A stretch of 64,000 nt of DNA, from contig NC_080702.1 of NCBI RefSeq assembly GCF_030445035.2, forward strand, positions 27,078,084-27,142,083, written 5' to 3'. The notes under the pieces were generated by a model, which was given only the letters and a program-made list of their open reading frames with translations, did not search any database and was not told the DNA's origin. This document shows, piece by piece, positions 57,410 through 64,000 of the stretch. Position 1 is the stretch's first letter, and every line of letters starts with the position of its first letter. The DNA is from Dasypus novemcinctus. Taxonomy: Eukaryota > Chordata > Mammalia > Cingulata > Dasypodidae. Made by a program: the position numbers and the translations under genes.

Positions 57410-57984
57410 TGTATTAGTCAGCCAAAGGGGTGCTGATGCAAAATACCAGAAATGGGTTGGTTTTTATAAAGGGTGTTTATGTGGGGTAGGAGATTACAGA
57501 TACCAGGCCATAAAGCATAAGTTACTTCCCTCACCAAAGTCTGTTTGGAGCAACTTGGCTGCAGATGTCTGCGAGGGCTCAGGCTTCCTGGGTCCCTCCC
57601 TTCCAGGGTCTTGCTTCTCTCTGGGTTCAGGGTTCCTCTCTTCCCAGGGCTTGCTTCTTTCTGGAATCAGGGTTCCTCTCTTCCCAGGGCTGGCTTCTCT
57701 TTCCTCTGTGAGCTGACTTCCCAGGGCTCCAGCTTAAGGCTTCAGCATCAAACTCCAACATCAAACACCCTCCACTCTGTCCTGTGCCATGTCTTTTATC
57801 TGTGAGTCCCCACCCACCAAGGGCTGGGACTCAACGACCTACTGACACAAGAGGTTTACATAATTCCTTAATCAAGTAAGCCCATGAATCCAATCTAATC
57901 TCACATGCCCAGAGGAAAAGACCAGTTTACAAACATAATCCAGTATTTCTTTTTGGAATTCATCAGTAATATCACACTACCTCA
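57410..57984 (-). mobile_element. Solo LTR, MaLR-like family X
   Basis: 575 bp, TG at 57410 and CA at 57984, exact 5-bp duplication caccc at 57405-57409 and 57985-57989, inside old L1. Contains a ~35-bp direct repeat (gggttcctctcttcccagggct, about 57,628 and 57,669). Confidence 0.85.
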
Positions 57985-58114
57985 CACCCCAAAAGGAAAC
58001 CCCGTACCCAAGAACAGGCACTCTCCATTCCTCCCCGCCCCCCAGGCCCTGGTGAACTCTACTTTCTGTCTCTGTGGATTTGTCTAGCCTGGATATGTCA
58101 TATAAATGGAATCA

Positions 58115-58570
58115 GGGAAGCGGATGTGGCTCAACGGATAGAGCGCCCGCCTACCACATGGGAGGTCCAGGGTTCAAACCCAGGGCCTCCTTGACCCGTG
58201 TGGAGCTGGCCCATGCGCAGTGCTGATGCGCGCAAGGAGTGCCCTGCCACGCAGGGGTGTCCCCCGCGTAGGGGAGCCCCACGTGCAAGGAGTGCACCCC
58301 GTAAGGAAAGCTGCCCAGCACGACAAAAGTGCAGCCCGCCCAGGAGAGTGGTGCTGCAGACACGGAGAGCTGACACAGCAAGATGACGCCACAAAAAGAG
58401 ACACAGATTCCCAGTGCCGCTGACAAGAATGCGAGCGGACAGAGAAGAACACACAGTGAATGGACACAGAGAGCAGACAATGGGGGAGGGGAGGGAGAAG
58501 GGGAGAGAAATAAATAAAAAATTAATAAATCTTTTTAAAAAAAGATGAAAATCCCAACATTAAAAAAAAA
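58115..58570 (+). mobile_element. DAS-type SINE, long form
   Basis: Plus strand, head gggaagcggatgtggctcaac; aatggaatca / aaaggaatca duplications (58105-58114, 58571-58580). Confidence 0.93.
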
Positions 58571-58675
58571 AAAGGAATCATACAATATTCGTCCTTTTAT
58601 GCCTGGGTTCTCTCACTGAGAGGAAAGTCTTTGAGGTTCATTCATATTATAGGTTGGTTCAAAACTTCATTCCTT

Positions 58676-58764
58676 CTTATTTTTCAGGAGGTACACAGGG
58701 ACTGAACCCAGGACCTCATCTATGGGAAGCAGGTGCTCAACCACTTGAGCTACTCCGCGCCCCC
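58676..58764 (-). mobile_element. Short tRNA-head SINE (monomer)
   Basis: About 89 bp, antisense head (actgaacccaggacctcatc, caaccacttgagctactcc); closest of all to a plain tRNA body. Confidence 0.8.
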
Positions 58765-58779
58765 CTTCCTTTTTGAAAA

Positions 58780-58980
58780 ACCAATTGTACTGATACTTCT
58801 TAATAAGGCATATGATCCATCCCAAGTGTACAACCAGTGGTATTTGGTGTAACCACATAGCTGTGCCTTCATCGCTTCAATCATTATTAGAGCATTTTCA
58901 TTATTCCAATAATAATAATAACAACAAAAAAGCAGCTATGTATGGCAGGGGAAGCAAAGAGAGATGCAGAGGTGATTATT
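58780..58980 (-). mobile_element. L1 3'-UTR-like fragment
   Basis: Shares accacatagctgtgccttcat and attattagagcattttcatt with 15,186-15,640. Confidence 0.5.
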
Positions 58981-58987
58981 AAGAGCT

Positions 58988-59076
58988 TTTTTTTTTTAAA
59001 GGAGGTACCAGAGATTGAACCCAGGAGCTCGTACATGGGAAGCAGGTGCTCAACCACTTGAGATCCATGGGCTACC
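58988..59076 (-). mobile_element. Short tRNA-head SINE (monomer)
   Basis: About 89 bp, antisense head (attgaacccaggagctcgta), 220 bp from a similar copy. Confidence 0.78.
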
Positions 59077-59571
59077 CAGGGGTAGAGCTTTTTTTTGTCT
59101 GTTTTCTTTTTCTTCGTTCCTTTTTATGACCATATAATATCCCATTGTGTGTATATACCACATTTCATTCATCTGCTCTTCCATTGGTGGACAGATGAGT
59201 TGTTTCCACATTTTGGTGATTGTGAAAAGTGCTGCTGTGAACACCCGTGTACAGGTTTTTGTCCGAACACTTGTTTTCAGTTTTTTTGGGGGGTATATAC
59301 CTAGGAATGAAATTGTTGGGTCACAGGGTAAGTCTTTGTTGAACTTTTCCACAGCGGCTGGAAAAGTTCATTTTTCATTCCCCCTAGCAGTGCACAGGAA
59401 TCCCACTTTCTCTATGGCCTTGCCAACACTAATTTCCTGTTTTTGGATTTTTAATTTACATAGAGCCAGACTAGTGGGTGTAAAATGGCTAATTGAATTT
59501 TAAGCATGTCTTTACTAAGGGCTTAGAAATATAAGGGTTCACGACTTCATGCTGACAGCTAGGTTTTGTGT

Positions 59572-59711
59572 TTTTTTAAGATTTATTTTTTCTTTCTTTC
59601 TCTCCCCCTCCTCTTGTTTGCACTTGCCATGTCTGTTTTTTGGGTGCTTATCTTCCTTTTAGAGACACCAGAACGGAGCCCGGGACCTCCCATGTAGGAG
59701 AGAGGGAGCCC
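59572..59711 (-). mobile_element. Intermediate SINE (one head plus short tail)
   Basis: About 140 bp, same build as 57,144-57,307; head end diverged. Confidence 0.75.
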
Positions 59712-60090
59712 CTCCTCTTCCCTTACATATAGGTTTTTAATTATTAATTCACAATGAACTTGTACACACAATGAATTCTCCTCAGGAGAAAGTAGGCATT
59801 TAAGCAATTTCAGTGTTCCCATGGCAACTTCCTTGCAGATAGGACTCTTTTTTGTTCCTTATTTCCCACTTACTCCCATCCCCTTTTTTTCCCCCCATAC
59901 TGAGCGGTTTACTTCGGCTTTTGTTATACTGAACCATCTCTGTCAAGCAGTGATTTCAGTTTTTCATTTTCCTTGCTCCAAACAAAAGCCTTTTTGTTAT
60001 CCTTACCTTTTTATCATAAGCCTCGGCTCATTTGGAAGGTTAGCCTTTCTTATACTGTTTTTTCTTACTTCATTAACTGTCAACAATTTT
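59712..60090. other. Intergenic, no gene seen
   Basis: AT-rich, no repeat recognised. Confidence 0.4.
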
Positions 60091-60301
60091 AAACTTTTGA
60101 TTCTGAAATACTTTCAAACTTAAAGGACAGTTACAAAAATAATACCCACCCCATACAGAAAACTCCAACGTGCCTCGATACTCAGATCCACCTATTTGCA
60201 CATCTTGCCACCTTCACCATCTCATTCTATCTATATTCCCATTAATATATCAGTCCATCTGTCTGTCTTATCAAAGCATTTTCTGAACACTTACGTATAG
60301 G

Positions 60302-60302
<1 letters not shown>
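60091..60302 (-). mobile_element. L1 3'-UTR-like fragment
   Basis: cttaaaggacagttacaaaaataat and gcacatcttgccacc are typical of old L1 3' ends. Confidence 0.45.

Positions 60303-60350
<48 letters not shown>
60303..60350. repeat. (TA)n microsatellite, 24 units
   Basis: Uninterrupted TA run of about 48 bp, likely length-variable. Confidence 0.95.
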
Positions 60351-60355
<5 letters not shown>

Positions 60356-60416
60356 CATGCTTCTTGGACACTTAATACTGTCATGTACCTTTCCTAAGAA
60401 AAGGAGATTCACTTAT

Positions 60417-60827
60417 TTTTTTTTTTAAGATTTATTTTTTATTTATTTCTCTCCCCTCCCCCCCAGTTGTCTGCTCTCTGTGTCCATTTGCTGTGTGTTC
60501 TTTTGTGACTGCTTCTATCCTTATAAGCAGCACTGGGAATCGGTGCCTCTTTTTGTTGCGTCATCTTGTTGTGTCAGCTCTCCGTGTGCGGCACCATTCC
60601 TGGGCAGGCTGCGCTTTCTTTAACGCTGGGCGGCTCTCCTCACGGGCGCACTCCTTGTGCGTGGGGCTCCCCTCCGCAGGGACACCCCTGCGTGGCAGGG
60701 CACTCCTTGCGCGCATCAGCACTGCGCATGGGCCAGCTCCACATGGGTCAAGGAGGCCCGGGGTTTGAACCGTGGACCTCCCATGTGGTAGGCGGACGCC
60801 CTAACCGCTGGGCCAAGTCCGCTTCCC
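60417..60827 (-). mobile_element. DAS-type SINE, long form
   Basis: Minus strand, complete head (gggccaagtccgcttccc). Confidence 0.92.
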
Positions 60828-60916
60828 TAGTTCACTTAGATAGTCATATTAAGTGCAGTTATCAAGTTCAAGAAATTTAACATTGATATAAAGCTAACAG
60901 TCTTTATTACAATTTT

Positions 60917-61292
60917 TAAAAAAGATTGATTGATTGATTCCCCTTTCTCTCTTCCTGCCTTGCTGTTTTTTCTGTCTGTGTCGTCTTCTCTTCTCATTTT
61001 CTCTCCTCTAGGAGATTCAACCCTGGGGACCTCTGGTGGGGAGAGAGGTTCCCTGTCAATTGCGCCACCTCAGTTCCTGGTCTCTGCTGCGCTTCACCTT
61101 GACTCTCCCCTTGTCTCTCTTTTGATTCATCATCATCTTGCTGGCTCACCACGCAGGCACTTGTGCCGGCACTGGCTCGCCATGCGGGCACGCTTTCTCT
61201 TCTTCTTTTTCATCAGGAGGCCCCGGGGATCGAACCCAGGTCCTCCCATACGGTAGGCAGAAGCTCTGTCACTGGAGCCACCTCCGCTTCCC
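60917..61292 (-). mobile_element. Dimeric DAS SINE (extended type)
   Basis: Minus strand; heads near 61,010-61,080 and 61,215-61,292; linker with ggcactggctcgccatgcggg-type repeats, a relative of 53,949-54,448. Confidence 0.87.
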
Positions 61293-61299
61293 TATTCCA

Positions 61300-63490
61300 A
61301 TTTTTTTTGTATGTCCCAATAATGTCCTTTTACCACTTTCATCCTCTCTTGTTAGATCCCGTCCAGGATTATGTACCTCCTTTAAGGGTCGTTCTTTCTT
61401 TAGCTGCTATTTTTTAAATCTTTATTGTGGGAACTTACGTACAATGTAAATGTTCCCATCTCGATCACAACCAAACACAACATTCAGTGGAAGTCATCAC
61501 ATTCACAATATGGCAATTTACCCTCCACACCTTTTCCTGTCTCCCCAAACAGAAACCCTACACCTAATTGCAGTAACTCCCTGTTCCCTCTGCCCCCACC
61601 CCTGGTACCCAGAACTTTAATTTCTGTCTCTAGGAACTTGCATATTCTCTGATATTTCCTTTGTGGTTACTGCAGGGCTTAGATTTAGCAACCTGAATCT
61701 ATCACAATCACTTTTGCTTTGATTAACTTCAATGGAATAACACGAACTATGCTCCTATACCCCTCTAGCCCCCACTTTTATGCAGTTCATGTCACAAATT
61801 TCGTGTTTGTTTATTATGAGTAAAAAAAATCACTGATTTACCATTACATTTTATGCATTTGCCTCTTAGATCCTGTAGGAAGTAAAGAATGGTATTAAAA
61901 ACCAAAAATACAATAAAACTGGCATTGATACCTACTCCTGTCATTACCCTACCTGGAGATCGTTATTTCCTTATGCTTCTTCAATCTATTGTCTTTTGTC
62001 CTTTCCACTCAATCTGCGGAACTCTCTTTAGCAACTCTTCTAGGGCGGGCCTATTGGTGATAGACTCCTTCCGCTTTGTTTATCAGGGAATGCCTAATCT
62101 TGCCCTCATTATTTACCGTTTTCCTGGATATAGAATTCTTGCTTGGCAGTTTTTTGCTTTCAGCCCTTTAAATACGTCAACCCACTGTCTTCTTGTCTCC
62201 ATGGTTTCTGATGAGAAATCAGCACTTAATCTTACTGAGGTTCCCTTGTACGTGACGTGTTGCTTCTCCCTTGCGGTTTTCAGAATTCTCTACTTTTGGC
62301 ATTCAACGGTTTGGTTATAATATGCCATGATGTGTCTACTTGGATTTATCCTTTTTGGAGTTCTTCGAGTGCCTTGAATGTGTATATTCATGTCTTCCAT
62401 TACATTTTGGGTTTTCAGCCATTATTTCTTGGAATATTCCCTCTGTCCCTTCTTTATTCTTCTTTTGGGACTCCCACAATGTGTATGTTGATATGCTTGA
62501 TGGTGCTGTGACGGTTTGAATTTGGTGAATCCCCAACAGAGATTCTGTTTTTTAATTAATCCATTCCTGTGGGCGTGAGACATTTTGGTTGCATTAGATT
62601 CTGTTAAGAGAACCTGATTAGATCACTTTTGATTGGACCACATCCGTGAGGCCTGACTTGGGTTGGGTGTCTTCCTCCTTGCTGGGTCTGATATAAATGG
62701 AGACAGAGAGACACACACTCAAAGACAGGAAGCCACTCATTTGATCCTGCTACGTGAGAGAGAGGACTGCAGGAAAACAGAGAAGCTCCAAGAGGCTGAG
62801 TGAGGTCCCAGAATCTGGAATCAGCGGAGCTCAGAGGCACAGAAAGAGGCGCCCGAGGGGCTGGGCCCATGGAGCAACTGAAGGCTGAGGAGACAAGCCC
62901 TGTCATACGCCTCGTTGTCCACAGCTGAACTCCAGGAGATGGTGACCTTGAGGGGAAGGCAGCGACCTTGGCATAGATCACCCGCCATCTTGCCTTGCCA
63001 CGTGGCGGGATGCCAGGAGCACCAGAAGCTGAATGTGGTGAGAAGGCATCTCTGCTGCTGCCTTGCTTTGGACATTTCACAGGCTCAGAACTATAAGATT
63101 TTACCTTAACTGTAAGATTTTACCATTACAAAAGCCAACCCATTTCTAGTACTTTGCACCAGCAGCCCTGTGGCAAACTAAGACAGTGCCCAACAGTTTC
63201 CTTGAGTTCTGTTCATTTCCTTCACTGTTTCTTCCTTCTGCTCCTCACACAGGATAATTTCTTACCTTCGAGTTTCCTGATCTTTCTTCTACCAGCTCCA
63301 GTCTGCTGTTGAACCCCTCTGGGAAATTTTAAATTTCTGTCACTGTGGTCTCCAGCTCTGTTTGGTTCTTTTTCATAATTTCCATTCTCTACTGACATTC
63401 TTTTTGTGTTCATCTATTGTTTTCCCGATTTCCTTTAGTTTTTTGTCCATGTTTGCTTTAGCTCGTTAAGCATATTTAACAAAATATACT
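61300..63490 (-). mobile_element. Old L1 5'/ORF1 region, minus strand, split by an LTR
   Basis: Antisense ORF1-type phrases on both sides of the LTR: tttcagccattatttcttgga, ttcttttgggactcccacaatg, then ctgctgttgaacccctctggg, tggttctttttcataatttcc. The minus strand gives YTLWESQKKNKEGTEGIFQE and IMAENPK. Broken. Confidence 0.7.
62507..63185 (+). mobile_element. Solo LTR, ERVL-MaLR-like, intact ends
   Basis: 679 bp from tgtgacggtttgaatttgg to gcaaactaagaca, flanked by gtgc (62503-62506 and 63186-63189). TATA-like gatataaatgg at about 62,689. It splits the L1. Four base pairs is one fewer than expected for this class. Confidence 0.75.
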
Positions 63491-63734
63491 GGTGATGCAA
63501 TTAGAAAAAGACCTTGAATAAAAGGGGGAAATGGTAAAGACAAATGAGTTTATTTGGCTAAGAGACTTCAAAATGAGCCAGGAGGTCATCAGAGGGGTTG
63601 CGCTTATGCATGTCTCAGCAGGATCCCAGAGACAGCCAACGTAGATACAACCCCAGGTACCAGTGCTCCTGAGGGCTGTGGAGACACACAGGTTCTATGG
63701 TCATGGCAGGTGGCTCTGGAGTTTAGGGCCATGT
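63491..63734. other. Intergenic, no gene seen
   Basis: No repeat or exon recognised. Confidence 0.4.
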
Positions 63735-64000
63735 CAGTTTTAGTCAGCCAAAGAGGTGCTGATGCAAAATACCAGAAATTGGCTGTTTTTCATATAGAGT
63801 ATTTATTTGGGGTAGGAGCTTACAGATACCAGGCCATAAAGCATAAGTTACTTCCCTCACCAAAGTCTATTTCCGTGTGTTGGAGCAAGGTGGCTTGCCG
63901 ATGTCTGTGAGGGTTCAGGCTTCCTGGGTTCCCCTGGGCTCAGCTCCTCTGTTTTCTCCACAAGCTCAGCTGTAGACTATGAGGCTCTCTAGGCTTCGCC
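63735..64000 (-). mobile_element. LTR, MaLR-like family X, running off the window
   Basis: Third copy of the family (tagtcagccaaagaggtgctgatgc, caggccataaagcataagttac). Its end lies beyond the window. Confidence 0.8.

Larger units (their letters stand above)
57095..59510 (-). mobile_element. Old L1 3' end, minus strand, in pieces
   Basis: Contiguous old-L1 3' sequence once insertions are set aside: tttaaagtgaataattcagtggca, aatgttgtgcaactgccacc, cccaaaaggaaaccccgtaccc, atataaatggaatca then tacaatattcgtcctttta, catttcattcatctgctcttcc, ggtatatacctaggaatg. Confidence 0.75.

Noticed and set aside
58115-58200. tRNA-like folds with box A and box B, repeated about 45 times
   Set aside because: They are heads of retroposed SINEs with tails and target duplications, not isolated tRNA genes; none I read keeps a full cloverleaf followed by a pol III terminator.
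53000-64000. First exon or promoter of SMARCA4 in the window
   Set aside because: No CpG island with a donor site was found near the right end. The sequence there is L1 and LTR.

Overview
The window is mammalian nuclear DNA, most likely from an armadillo (Xenarthra, Dasypus or a close relative). The three protein genes are spliced vertebrate genes in the order and strands known from human 19p13.2: CARM1 (+), YIPF2 (-), TIMM29 (+). The lineage call rests on about 40 copies of a tRNA-headed SINE that matches my memory of the armadillo DAS-SINE family. No database search was possible, so the species call is an inference.

Layout. 1-10,312: 3' part of CARM1, twelve coding exons (human exons 5-16 by correspondence), stop codon and 3' UTR. 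Intron 6 holds a 77-bp minisatellite. Intron 8 holds SINEs, an old L1 and a hAT-Charlie DNA transposon. 10,514-13,555: YIPF2, seven coding exons on the minus strand. 13,324-13,756: CpG-rich, probably bidirectional promoter. 13,757-14,617: TIMM29, two coding exons. From 14.8 kb to the end I find no host coding exon. This is probably the TIMM29-SMARCA4 intergenic interval, since SMARCA4 is the next gene in human.

That interval of about 49 kb is mostly transposon strata. A fossil class III (ERVL-type) provirus on the minus strand spans about 25.9-39.8 kb including everything inserted into it. It has a tRNA-Leu-type primer site and a dUTPase-like segment after integrase. Inside it lie an L1, several SINEs and solo LTRs of at least three other groups. 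At one point four levels of insertion are stacked. Other L1 copies lie at 41.8-47.8, 49.9-52.2, 53.9-56.0, 57.1-59.5 and 61.3-63.5 kb. A MaLR-type element lies at 47.8-49.5 kb, and related LTRs at 16.6, 20.5, 32.6, 57.4, 62.5 and 63.7 kb. Non-repetitive islands remain at about 15.6-16.6, 17.4-18.0, 18.8-19.65, 22.1-22.8, 24.0-24.9 and 56.4-57.1 kb.

The genes are neighbours rather than a pathway: a nuclear arginine methyltransferase, a Golgi/endosomal membrane protein and a mitochondrial TIM22-complex subunit. YIPF2 and TIMM29 probably share a promoter. CARM1 and YIPF2 are convergent, with about 200 bp between the CARM1 polyadenylation signal and the YIPF2 stop codon. I found no undescribed gene system. 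The most novel material is in the repeat history: nested insertions, dimeric SINEs, a probable SINE 3' transduction and a paired unnamed repeat.
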